This document shows, one piece after another, positions 55,973-64,000 of a stretch of 64,000 nucleotides of DNA. The stretch is from Variovorax paradoxus (GTDB lineage Bacteria; Pseudomonadota; Gammaproteobacteria; Burkholderiales; Burkholderiaceae_C), in the NCBI RefSeq assembly GCF_029919115.1, contig NZ_CP123990.1:3286001-3350000 (forward strand). Reading direction: 5' to 3'. Positions within the stretch are counted from its first letter, which is position 1; every line of letters begins with the position of its first letter. Below the pieces are notes generated by a model. That model searched no databases, had not been told where the DNA came from, and saw only the letters and a list, made by a program, of their open reading frames with translations. A program made the position numbers and the translations under genes.

Positions 55973-56269
55973 ATGAAAGCACGCATCTGGATTACCGCTG
56001 CGGCGGCAACTTCGGTCATGGCATTGGCAGGCTGCGCATCGGGTCCCAACCAGAACCTGGGCACCGGCGTGGGCGCACTCGGCGGCGCGGCAGTGGGCCA
56101 TGCCATTGGCGGCAACACGGCCAGTACGCTGGGCGGTGCAGCCGTCGGCGGTGTAATCGGCAATCAAGTGGGCCGCAGCGTCGACGAACGCAACCAGCGC
56201 AACTACTACGAGAGCCAGCGTGCCTATCCGCCGGGTACCTACTACCCGCGCAATGGCCCGACCTACTGA
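55973..56269 (+). CDS. small glycine-zipper lipoprotein
   Basis: A 98-residue lipoprotein. Signal peptide WITAAAATSVMALAGC, then GLY-rich GTGVGALGGAAVGHAIGG and GGAAVGGVIGNQVGRSVDE, the glycine zipper. Ends in a Tyr/Pro tail (YYPRNGPTY). Start at 55973 with an AGGTGG Shine-Dalgarno; an ATG at 55943 is not chosen. Envelope-stress type; related to the larger glycine-zipper protein at 29631. Confidence 0.8.
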   Translation: MKARIWITAAAATSVMALAGCASGPNQNLGTGVGALGGAAVGHAIGGNTASTLGGAAVGGVIGNQVGRSVDERNQRNYYESQRAYPPGTYYPRNGPTY

Positions 56270-56290
56270 CCTTCTACCAACCCGTTCTTG

Positions 56291-56318
56291 AAGCGCGCCA
56301 TCACCGGCGCGCTTTTTT
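56291..56318. terminator. bidirectional rho-independent terminator
   Basis: AAGCGCGCC / GGCGCGCTT with 6-base loop, then TTTT. Lies between the converging glycine-zipper gene and dedA. Confidence 0.85.
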
Positions 56319-56332
56319 CATGGGCGCGGAAA

Positions 56333-57001
56333 TCAAGCTTTCGAAGGCACCTGCGCGCGCGCCTTTTCTGCGCGCGAGGCTCGCCAGGCGCCGAAGATCG
56401 CCAGCAGCCCAGGCACGAAGATCAGCGCCCAGATGATCTTGTCGAGATGCTCGCGAACGAACGGCAGGTTGCCAAAGAAGTAACCCGCCGTTGCAATGCC
56501 CAGCACCCAGAGCAGCGCGCCGCCCACATTGAACATGGTGAACTTGGCCCGGTTCATTTCAGCCACGCCGGCCACGAAAGGCGCAAAGGTGCGAATGAAC
56601 GGCATGAAGCGCGCAAGCACGATCGTGATGCCGCCATAGCGCTCGTAGAACGCATGCGCCTGATCGAAGGCCTTGCGGTTGAAGAAGCGAGAGTTCTCCC
56701 ATTGGAACACCTTGGGCCCGAAGTAGCGGCCGATGCTGTAGTTGCACTGGTCGCCCAGAATGGCCGCAACGATGAGCACCGTGCACGCGATCGGAAAGCT
56801 CATGAGTCCCAAGCCGCAGAGCGCGCCCACAATGAAGAGCAGCGAGTCGCCGGGCAGGAACGGCATCACCACCGCGCCGGTCTCCACGAACACGATCAGG
56901 AAGAGCAGCGCGTAGACCCAGGGGCCGTAGGCGACAACGAAGGCCTCGAGGTGTTTGTCGACGTGCAGGATGAAGTCGACGAGAAAGCTGATGATTTCCA
57001 T
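56333..57001 (-). CDS. DedA-family membrane protein
   Basis: A 222-residue membrane protein: FLPGDSLLFIVGALCGLG and GDQCNYSIGRYFG, with FYERYGGITIVLARFMPFIRTFAPFVAG. The family handles lipid scrambling (undecaprenyl phosphate or phospholipid flipping). Last residues are basic. GATAAT lies 8 bases before the ATG. It faces the mutL promoter. Confidence 0.92.
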   Translation of the reverse strand: MEIISFLVDFILHVDKHLEAFVVAYGPWVYALLFLIVFVETGAVVMPFLPGDSLLFIVGALCGLGLMSFPIACTVLIVAAILGDQCNYSIGRYFGPKVFQWENSRFFNRKAFDQAHAFYERYGGITIVLARFMPFIRTFAPFVAGVAEMNRAKFTMFNVGGALLWVLGIATAGYFFGNLPFVREHLDKIIWALIFVPGLLAIFGAWRASRAEKARAQVPSKA

Positions 57002-57009
57002 GGTGGCGG

Positions 57010-57015
57010 ATTATC
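57010..57015 (-). promoter_or_regulatory. -10 box of dedA
   Basis: GATAAT on the minus strand, 8 bases before the ATG at 57001. Confidence 0.4.
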
Positions 57016-57092
57016 CTTGCTGCATGCCTGCAGGCCTTCCGTGATGGATTCAGAGACCCCTGATGACAGCTCGATACATCCCGCCGGGCTTC

Positions 57093-57098
57093 TAGAAT
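57093..57098 (+). promoter_or_regulatory. -10 box of mutL, possible leaderless start
   Basis: TAGAAT, exactly 6 bases before the GTG at 57105; transcription would begin at the start codon. Confidence 0.5.
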
Positions 57099-57104
57099 GC
57101 TCGC

Positions 57105-58997
57105 GTGAGCGCCCTTCCCTCCTCCATTCCCTCCCTCGAACGCCGGCCGATCCGCGAGCTCCCCGACGAGCTGATCAGCCAGATTGCCGCCGGCGAAGTG
57201 GTCGAGCGGCCGGCCTCGGTGGTGCGCGAGCTGCTCGACAACGCACTCGACGCGGGCGCAAGCCAGGTCACGGTGCGGCTGGCCTCGGGCGGGGTCCGGC
57301 TGATCTCTGTCGAAGACGACGGCCTGGGCATTCCGCGCGAAGAACTCACCGTTGCCTTGCGCCGCCATGCAACCAGCAAGATCGCCAGCCTCAACGATCT
57401 TGAAACGGTCGGCACCATGGGCTTTCGCGGCGAGGCGCTCGCGGCAATCAATGCGATTGCCGAACTCAGCATTCTTTCGCGCTTTACCGGCGCCGACAGC
57501 GCCTTTGCGCTCGACGGACGCACCGGCGAACTGCGCCCGGTGGCCCGCACGATCGGCACCACCGTCGAGGTGCGCGAACTGTTCTTTGCAACGCCCGCAC
57601 GCCGCAAGTTCCTGAAGACCGACGCCACCGAACTGGCCCACTGCATCGAGGCCGTGCGCCGGCATGCACTGGCGCGGCCCGAGGTCGGCTTTTCGGTGTG
57701 GCACGACGGCAAGCTGATGGAGCAGTGGCGCGCCGCAGACAAGCGCGAACAGCGGCTGGCCGACGCACTCAGCGACGATTTCGTGGCACAGAGCGTGGCC
57801 GTCGATCACATCGGCGGCGCAGTGCGCGTGGTAGGCCGCGCAGGCATCCCCGACGCGGCCCGGTCGCGCGGCGACCAGCAGTTCTTCTACGTCAACGGCC
57901 GCTTCGTGCGCGACAAGGTGCTCTCGCATGCGGTGCGCAGCGCCTACGAAGACGTGCTGCACGGCCAGCGCCAGCCTGTGTACGCGCTGTACCTCGAAAT
58001 CGATCCGTCGCGGGTCGATGTGAACGTGCACCCGACCAAGATCGAGGTGCGTTTTCGCGACGGGCGCGAGGTGCACCAGGCGGTGCGCCACGCCATCGAA
58101 AACGCACTCGCAGCGCCGCGTGCGGGCGATGCAGTCGTGCCGGTTGCGGCGCAGCAACCCTTCTTCAAGCCGAATGTGCCGGCCTCGGGTGCCACCTGGG
58201 CACAGCCGGCCATCAATTTCACGGCAGCAGAACGCGGCGTGGGCGACTTCGACGCCATGTGGCCGCGACGGGCCGACGAATCGGCGCTGGAGCATTCCGG
58301 GGCAGAAACCTCGCACTGGCCCGTGATCGGCACGCCGCCCATGTCGTTCCGGGCGCCTGTCGGGCTGCCTGCGGCCCCTGCGGCCGCCGAATCCCTGGCC
58401 ACCAACGAAGAGGCATGGCCGCTCGGCCGCGCAGTAGCCCAGTTGCATGGCATCTACATCCTGGCCGAGAACAGCCAGGGGCTGATCGTGGTCGACATGC
58501 ATGCGGCGCACGAGCGCATCGTGTACGAGCGGCTCAAGACGCAACTGGACGGCGCCGCCATCACCAGCCAGCCGCTGCTGATTCCGGCCACTTTTGCGGC
58601 CACGCCGCAAGAAGTGGCCACCGCCGAGGCCTGCGCCGCGGTGCTGCCCACGCTGGGCCTTGAAATCACGCCGTTTTCGCCTCGCACCCTTGCGGTGCGT
58701 GCAGTGCCGGGCACCCTGGCCGACGGCGATCCGGTGGAGCTGGCGCGCAGCGTTTTGGCCGAACTGGCCCAGCACGACGCCAGCACGGTGGTGCAGCGCG
58801 CACAAAACGAACTGCTCTCGACCATGGCCTGCCACGGCGCAGTGCGGGCCAACCGCAAGCTCACCATCGACGAGATGAACGCTTTATTACGACAAATGGA
58901 AGCAACCGAGCGTTCGGACCAGTGCAACCATGGCCGACCCACCTGGCGGCAGCTGTCGATCCGCGAGCTGGACGCGCTTTTTATGCGCGGCAGGTAA
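57105..58997 (+). CDS. mutL: DNA mismatch repair protein MutL
   Basis: A 630-residue MutL. Start GTG. N-terminal GHKL ATPase: IAAGEVVERPASVVRELLDN, DDGLGI and TMGFRGEAL. The C-terminal domain has QPLLIP, a beta-clamp-binding-like motif, VVDMHAAHERIVYE (endonuclease-type motif DxHA-x2-E-x4-E, with Met for the usual Gln), MACHGAVRANRKL and CNHGRPTW. These suggest a MutL with latent endonuclease, as in bacteria without MutH. Works with MutS. Followed by a 186-bp gap without recognisable features. Confidence 0.95.
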   Translation: MSALPSSIPSLERRPIRELPDELISQIAAGEVVERPASVVRELLDNALDAGASQVTVRLASGGVRLISVEDDGLGIPREELTVALRRHATSKIASLNDLETVGTMGFRGEALAAINAIAELSILSRFTGADSAFALDGRTGELRPVARTIGTTVEVRELFFATPARRKFLKTDATELAHCIEAVRRHALARPEVGFSVWHDGKLMEQWRAADKREQRLADALSDDFVAQSVAVDHIGGAVRVVGRAGIPDAARSRGDQQFFYVNGRFVRDKVLSHAVRSAYEDVLHGQRQPVYALYLEIDPSRVDVNVHPTKIEVRFRDGREVHQAVRHAIENALAAPRAGDAVVPVAAQQPFFKPNVPASGATWAQPAINFTAAERGVGDFDAMWPRRADESALEHSGAETSHWPVIGTPPMSFRAPVGLPAAPAAAESLATNEEAWPLGRAVAQLHGIYILAENSQGLIVVDMHAAHERIVYERLKTQLDGAAITSQPLLIPATFAATPQEVATAEACAAVLPTLGLEITPFSPRTLAVRAVPGTLADGDPVELARSVLAELAQHDASTVVQRAQNELLSTMACHGAVRANRKLTIDEMNALLRQMEATERSDQCNHGRPTWRQLSIRELDALFMRGR

Positions 58998-59183
58998 CAA
59001 AACGGGGCATTTTGAGGGTTTTTACGGAGTTTTTTGCAGTCATCCGTGAAGCGGGCACGGGCGTTGCATGTGTAGAACAAAGTGCCACCTGAGGCACCCA
59101 AGGGGAGGTCCTGAAGCGCAGTGTCGGCGCGTTTCAGTCGAAAGCGTATGAACTTTCTGCCGGCTTCGCTGTCCCTCTAGCCC

Positions 59184-60182
59184 ATGAAACGCTGGTCTCT
59201 GCTTGCCTCCGTTATTTCGCTGTGCGCCCTTCTGGCCGCCGGCTGCTCCACATTCGACGAACAGCAGCGCGAATGGATTTTTCAGCCCAGCGACCGCAGT
59301 TGGGGCAATACCGCCAGCATGACCGAAGGCATGCAGGACGTCTGGATCGACTTCCAGTCGTCCATTACAGGTGAACCGGCGCGCCTGCACGGCCTTTGGC
59401 TCGGCGGTGAACCCGAAACCACCGACCGGCCGGTGATGCTGTACCTGCACGGCGCCCGCTACAACGTGGCCGGTTCGGCCCCGCGCATCCAGCGCATGCA
59501 CGAACTGGGCTTTTCGGTGCTGGCCATCGACTACCGCGGTTTCGGCAAAAGTTCCAAGGGCCTGCCCTCCGAAGAATCGGCGCGTGAAGACGCCCGCGCC
59601 GCCTGGATGTGGCTCGCTGCCCGCCACCCGCGCCAGCACCGCTACATCTTCGGCCACTCGCTCGGCGGCGCCATCGGCATCGACCTGGCGGCCAACGTCA
59701 AGGACGAGAGCGGCACCATCGTCGAAAGCACCTTCACCTCCATTGCCGACGTGGTGAGCGGCTTCAAGTGGGGCTGGCTGCCGTTCGGTCCGCTCATCAC
59801 GCAGCGCTTCGAAGCGATCAACCGGGTCAAGGACATCGGGGCGCCGCTCCTGGTGGTGCACGGCACGGCCGACAGCCTGATCAACCCCACGCTGGGCCGC
59901 AAGCTCTACAACGCGGCCACGGTGCCCAAGCTCTTCGTTCTGGTGGAGGGCGGGTCGCACCACAACACCAATTCGGTCGGCGAAGCGCAGTACCGCTCGG
60001 CCCTTTCGCAGCTGTTCCGCATGAAGCCCGAGGCCACCCTGGCCTCCAGGCAAACGGAAGGTGCGCCAATCGTGCGCGGCGCCCAGCCGGTGCCGGTGCT
60101 GCCGGCGGCGCCTCGTGCGGATTCGCCCGCCCTGCCGCAAGAAGCACGCGCCAAGGCGGCGGCAAGCGCACAAGCAATCTGA
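59184..60182 (+). CDS. alpha/beta-hydrolase lipoprotein
   Basis: A 332-residue lipoprotein. Signal MKRWSLLASVISLCALLAAGC with lipidated Cys21. The hydrolase core has YLHGARYNVAGSAPRIQR, nucleophile elbow FGHSLGGAIGID (Ser159), Asp in HGTADSLINP and His in EGGSHHNTN. It resembles BEM46-type serine hydrolases. C-terminal tail is Pro/Ala-rich. Substrate unknown. Confidence 0.85.
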   Translation: MKRWSLLASVISLCALLAAGCSTFDEQQREWIFQPSDRSWGNTASMTEGMQDVWIDFQSSITGEPARLHGLWLGGEPETTDRPVMLYLHGARYNVAGSAPRIQRMHELGFSVLAIDYRGFGKSSKGLPSEESAREDARAAWMWLAARHPRQHRYIFGHSLGGAIGIDLAANVKDESGTIVESTFTSIADVVSGFKWGWLPFGPLITQRFEAINRVKDIGAPLLVVHGTADSLINPTLGRKLYNAATVPKLFVLVEGGSHHNTNSVGEAQYRSALSQLFRMKPEATLASRQTEGAPIVRGAQPVPVLPAAPRADSPALPQEARAKAAASAQAI

Positions 60183-60224
60183 GCCGGAGTCCCGGCTTCA
60201 TTTTGTTGTTACCCTCGGGCGCTT

Positions 60225-61204
60225 ATGCCGCCCTCCGTTGCCGCTTCCGGCCCTCCTGAAAACCTGAAATACATAGCGCTCGCGGGGCCGACTGCCTCCG
60301 GCAAGACCGCGGTGGCGCTCGCGGTGGCGCAATTGCGGCCCGTAGAAATCGTCAGCGTCGATTCCGCATTGATCTACCGCGGCATGGACATTGGCACCGC
60401 CAAGCCGAGCAAGGCCGAACTGGCGAGCGTGCCGCACCACCTCATCGATATTCGCGACCCCGCCGAGAGCTACAGCGCAGCGGCTTTCGTGGCCGACGCG
60501 ACGCGTCTCGTCGGAGAGATTCGCGGGCGCGGCGCGCTGCCGCTCCTGGTGGGCGGCACCATGCTGTACTTCAAGGCCTTGTTCGACGGCATCGACGCCA
60601 TGCCCGCTGCCGATGCAGCGGTGCGCGCACGCATCGACGCCGAAGCCGCCGCGCTCGGCTGGCCCGCCCTGCATGCGCGGCTCGCGCAGGTCGATCCCGT
60701 CACGGCCGCGCGCCTTGCGCCGCAAGACAGCCAGCGCATCCAGCGCGCGCTCGAAGTGTGGGAAAGCAGCGGGCAACCGTTGTCCAGCTTTCACGCGGGT
60801 GAAAACAAGGCCGCAAAAGGGCTGGCCGGCGGCGCACTCTTCTCGCTCGAACCCGCCGACCGCGCCTGGCTGCATGCGCGCATCGCCGATCGCTTCGACG
60901 CCATGCTCGCCGCCGGTTTTCTCGACGAGGTCAAGGCCCTGCGCGCGCGCGGCGACTTGTCGACGGAGCTTCCTTCGATGCGCTGCGTGGGCTACCGGCA
61001 AGCGTGGGAAATGCTCGATGCCTGCGGCAACGAGAGGCCCGACACCAAGGCCATGGCCGAGCTGCGCGAACGCGGCATCGCCGCCACCCGCCAGCTGGCC
61101 AAGCGGCAGATCACCTGGCTGCGCAGCATGCCTGAGCGCACCGTCATCGCCTGCGACGCGGCCGATGCGGTGCGCACCGCCGTTCAACGCATTGCAACCG
61201 CCGC

Positions 61205-61208
<4 letters not shown>
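60225..61208 (+). CDS. miaA: tRNA dimethylallyltransferase
   Basis: A 327-residue enzyme that attaches dimethylallyl to A37 of tRNAs reading U-starting codons. P-loop GPTASGKT at 21-28, [17 protein letters not shown], and [12 protein letters not shown]; the C-terminal block is [19 protein letters not shown] lies 9 bases upstream of the ATG. Its stop overlaps the next gene (ATGA at 61205). Confidence 0.96.
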
Positions 61209-61855
<647 letters not shown>

Positions 61856-61856
61856 G

Positions 61857-62813
61857 CTAGGCTAGCAAGGCTGCGTAGCGCGACAGGTCGACGTTGCCGC
61901 CGCTGATCACGATGCCGACACGCTGCCCCTCGATGAGCTTGCCCGCGGCAATGGCACCCGCAAAGGCGAGGCAACCCGTCGGCTCCACCACGATCTTCAT
62001 GCGCTCGGCAAAGAAGCGCATTGCTTCGACGAGCTGATCGTCCGTCACGGTAAAGATGTCGTTCACGTCGCGCTTGATGATGCCGAAGGTGTATTCGCCC
62101 AGATGCTGCGTCTGCGCGCCGTCGGCGATGGTCTTGGGCGTTTCGATGTGCACGATCTTTCCCGCGCGAAACGACTGCTGGCCGTCATTGCCCGCCTCGG
62201 GCTCCACACCGTAGACCTTGCAATCGGGTGACAGCGCGCGCGCCGACAACGCCGAGCCAGAGAGCAGCCCGCCGCCGCCCAGGCACACGAACAAGTGGTC
62301 GAGCGGACCGGCTTCTTCGATCAGCTCCTTCACCGCCGTGCCCTGGCCCGTGAGCACGTCGGGATGGTCGTAGGGCGGAATCATCGTCATGCCGCGGTCC
62401 TGCGCGAGCTGCCTGGTCAGCGCCTCGCGGTCTTCGGTGAAACGGTCGTACATCACCACCTCGGCGCCGTAGCCCTTCGTGGCCGCCACCTTGGCGGCGG
62501 GCGCGTCCTTGGGCATGACGATCACCGCGGGCATCGACAGCAGCCGCGCCGACAGCGCAATCGCCTGCGCATGGTTGCCTGAAGAAAACGCGATGACGCC
62601 GCCCTTGCGCTGCGCAGCGTCGAACTTGGAGAGCGCATTGAAGGCGCCGCGAAACTTGAACGCGCCCATGCGCTGGAAGTTCTCGCACTTGAAGAAGAAC
62701 CGCGCGCCCCAGCGCTCGTCGGCGGTGGTCGAGCGCAGCACAGGCGTGCGGTGGGCATGGCCTTCGAGCCGCGCGGCCGCGGCAATGACGTCGTCGTAGG
62801 TGGGTAGTTGCAT
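61857..62813 (-). CDS. PLP-dependent threonine/serine dehydratase-like (threo-3-hydroxyaspartate dehydratase type)
   Basis: A 318-residue fold-type II PLP enzyme. The Schiff-base Lys53 is in MGAFKFRGAFNA; the phosphate-binding loop is GGGGLLSGSA, with SSGNHAQAIA before it. Length matches serine racemase or threo-3-hydroxyaspartate ammonia-lyase rather than biosynthetic threonine deaminase, which has extra ACT domains. TAAGCT is 6 bases before the ATG. Divergent from a GntR gene and a dioxygenase. Confidence 0.9.
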   Translation of the reverse strand: MQLPTYDDVIAAAARLEGHAHRTPVLRSTTADERWGARFFFKCENFQRMGAFKFRGAFNALSKFDAAQRKGGVIAFSSGNHAQAIALSARLLSMPAVIVMPKDAPAAKVAATKGYGAEVVMYDRFTEDREALTRQLAQDRGMTMIPPYDHPDVLTGQGTAVKELIEEAGPLDHLFVCLGGGGLLSGSALSARALSPDCKVYGVEPEAGNDGQQSFRAGKIVHIETPKTIADGAQTQHLGEYTFGIIKRDVNDIFTVTDDQLVEAMRFFAERMKIVVEPTGCLAFAGAIAAGKLIEGQRVGIVISGGNVDLSRYAALLA

Positions 62814-62819
62814 GCGCAG

Positions 62820-62825
62820 AGCTTA
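62820..62825 (-). promoter_or_regulatory. -10-like box of dehydratase gene
   Basis: TAAGCT on the minus strand, 6 bases before the ATG at 62813. Confidence 0.4.
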
Positions 62826-62894
62826 GCGGCGGCTTACGTTTTTTTGCAGGGCCCATGGGTAAAAACCCGGGATACGCCGAGTCCGCATCTTTGT

Positions 62895-62910
62895 ACTCTG
62901 TATACAGAGT
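62895..62910. promoter_or_regulatory. palindromic operator upstream of GntR gene
   Basis: ACTCTGTATACAGAGT, perfect 16-bp palindrome centred on GTATAC, 16 bases before the ATG. GntR/FadR-type regulators often use TGTATACA-like cores. It lies between the divergent dehydratase and gntR genes and could regulate both. Confidence 0.7.
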
Positions 62911-62926
62911 TCAGAGAAAGCCAGTC

Positions 62927-63640
62927 ATGCCAGCCCACCTCGTCAGCATCGAAGCCTCGCCCGACCTCGTCGACCAGGTCTACCGCGCCCTGCTCGGCGC
63001 CATCAGCAGCGGCTCGCTCGCGCCCGGCGAGCGCATCACGCAGGAAGACATCGCGCAGCGCCTCTCGGTGTCGCGCCAGCCGGTGCTGCAGGCGCTGCGC
63101 CTGCTCAAGAAAGACGGCTTCGTGCTCGATGCGCCCGGCCGCGGGGTGCTGGTGGCGCCGCTCGATGCCGAGTGGATGCGCAAGGTCTACCAGGTGCGCG
63201 GCGCGCTCGACGTGCTGGCCGCCCGGCTTGCCGCGGCACAGCGCTTTCGCATCGACCCCAAGCTGATGGAGCGTGGCCGCCGCGCGGCGCGCGGGCGCAA
63301 TGTCGAAGCCATGATCGACGCCGACATGGCTTTTCATGAGGCCATCTACGAGGCGTCCGGCAATCCGCTCATCGGCCAGAGCGCCGGCCAGCATTGGCGC
63401 CACCTGCGCCGCGCCATGGGCGCCGTGCTGCAGGCCGAGCCTCAGCGCGAGTCGCTGTGGGACGAGCACCAGGCCATTGCCGACGCCATTGCCGCAGGCA
63501 ACGCACAACGTGCCGCGCAGCTGAGCGAAGAACACGTTGCGCAGGCGAGCGAAGCATTGAGCCGGCGGCTCGCGCAGCAGCTGGCGCGCACCGCATCGGC
63601 CACCCATCACACCACCCACCGCAAAGGAGACAAGGCATGA
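62927..63640 (+). CDS. GntR-family (FadR subfamily) regulator
   Basis: A 237-residue regulator. The winged helix at about 15-75 has LVDQVYRALLGAISSGSLAPG and ITQEDIAQRLSVSRQPVLQAL; the C-terminal FCD domain has DADMAFHEAIYEASGNPLI and EHQAIADAIAAGN with the Asp and His metal ligands. Start at MPAHLVSIEASP; in-frame ATG upstream at 62855 would run through the operator. It is coupled to the dioxygenase (ATGA). Confidence 0.9.
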   Translation: MPAHLVSIEASPDLVDQVYRALLGAISSGSLAPGERITQEDIAQRLSVSRQPVLQALRLLKKDGFVLDAPGRGVLVAPLDAEWMRKVYQVRGALDVLAARLAAAQRFRIDPKLMERGRRAARGRNVEAMIDADMAFHEAIYEASGNPLIGQSAGQHWRHLRRAMGAVLQAEPQRESLWDEHQAIADAIAAGNAQRAAQLSEEHVAQASEALSRRLAQQLARTASATHHTTHRKGDKA

Positions 63641-64000
63641 AGTTGAGCCCCGACCAACGCGCGCAGTTCGAGCGCGACGGCTACCTGTTCTTTCCCGGCC
63701 ACTTTTCACCCGAAGAGACGAAGATGCTGACCGATGCGGTGCCCGAGCTCTACAGCCGGCGAGAGGCCTTCAACGTGCGCGAGAAGGGCTCGGACGCCGT
63801 GCGCACGAACTTTGCCGCGCACCTGATCAGCGAACCCTTCGCGCGGCTGGCACGCCACCCGCGCATGGTGGAGCCGGTGATGGACCTGTTCGACGAGCAG
63901 GTCTACATGCACCAGTTCAAGATCAACGGCAAGATGGCCTTCGAGGGCGATGTGTGGCAGTGGCACCAGGACTACGGCACCTGGCTCAACGACGACCTGA
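63637..64000 (+). CDS. phytanoyl-CoA dioxygenase family protein (3' end outside window)
   Basis: First 121 residues of a non-haem Fe(II)/2-oxoglutarate oxygenase. FERDGYLFFPGHFSPEE is the PhyH/ectoine-hydroxylase-like opening; the iron motif HQD with His110 and Asp112 lies in WQWHQDYGTW. Overlaps gntR by 4 bases. Likely hydroxylates a small molecule such as an amino acid or ectoine; identity unknown. The gene runs off the window. Confidence 0.85.
   Translation, partial: MKLSPDQRAQFERDGYLFFPGHFSPEETKMLTDAVPELYSRREAFNVREKGSDAVRTNFAAHLISEPFARLARHPRMVEPVMDLFDEQVYMHQFKINGKMAFEGDVWQWHQDYGTWLNDDL

Noticed and set aside
58998..59183. Gap after mutL considered for a small RNA or terminator
   Set aside because: T-rich stretches occur but no stem of useful strength precedes them; only a weak GTGCC-N6-GGCAC dyad.

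Overview
The window looks like a chromosomal segment of a GC-rich betaproteobacterium of the Comamonadaceae, most likely Variovorax or a close relative. This rests on gene order (pyrG-kdsA-DUF1330-eno-ftsB, dapA-bamC, queG/tsaE-amiC-mutL-miaA), several Bug-type solute-binding proteins, and intergenic palindromic repeats typical of that family. The genus is inference. No rRNA, tRNA, CRISPR, phage or insertion sequence was seen. No stretch longer than about 300 bases lacks a gene; the largest gaps (9775-9994, 12939-13137, 21696-21880, 58998-59183) hold repeats or promoters or nothing recognisable.

Layout. 1-1230: end of a transglutaminase, a RidA protein, a small HNH-like protein. 1130-8039 (minus): a 2-ketogluconate-type catabolic operon (two PAAT permeases, binding protein, ATPase, kguE, kguK, kguD, then a ptxS-like lacI gene), with a perfect copy of the published PtxS operator in its promoter. 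8101-14268: CorA-like transporter, metallophosphoesterase, isochorismatase-type hydrolase, lipase-like protein, MBL-fold protein. 14288-21141: parC and parE around a broken Kelch gene and a lytic transglycosylase. 21234-26830: lipoprotein, MFS transporter, methyltransferase, dapA, bamC, MBL-fold hydrolase. 26927-30131: small lipoprotein, frameshifted ribosomal-oxygenase gene (roxA-like), SlyD-like FKBP, glycine-zipper protein. 30308-32429 (minus): coaBC-orf-dut. 32553-39420: pyrG-kdsA-DUF1330-eno-ftsB, then pnuC, a NadR-type kinase and a secreted protein. 39460-46867: AraC regulator with an SDR and an imine-reductase-like protein, hslO, gamma carbonic anhydrase, DUF455 protein, MaoC hydratase, thiolase, TetR. 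46913-51630: three Bug proteins, DUF72, xerD. 51745-61855: AEC transporter, queG, tsaE, amiC, glycine-zipper protein, dedA, mutL, lipoprotein hydrolase, miaA, orphan ABC ATPase. 61857-64000: PLP dehydratase, GntR regulator, start of a phytanoyl-CoA-dioxygenase-like gene.

Main observations. (1) The kgu-type operon carries a polar-amino-acid-type ABC importer where pseudomonads have the MFS transporter KguT; its operator and enzymes support the assignment. (2) About fifteen genes have a -10-like hexamer (mostly TANNNT) 6-8 bases before the start codon, which predicts many leaderless mRNAs; the 14-bp gap between roxA and the FKBP gene may hold two such boxes back to back. (3) Two genes (Kelch, roxA) are broken by duplications whose direct repeats are both exactly 67 bp. 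Removing the extra copy restores each protein, so an assembly artefact is possible. (4) The TetR and GntR regulators each have clear palindromic sites. (5) A 144-bp near-palindrome and two other REP-like elements sit between genes.
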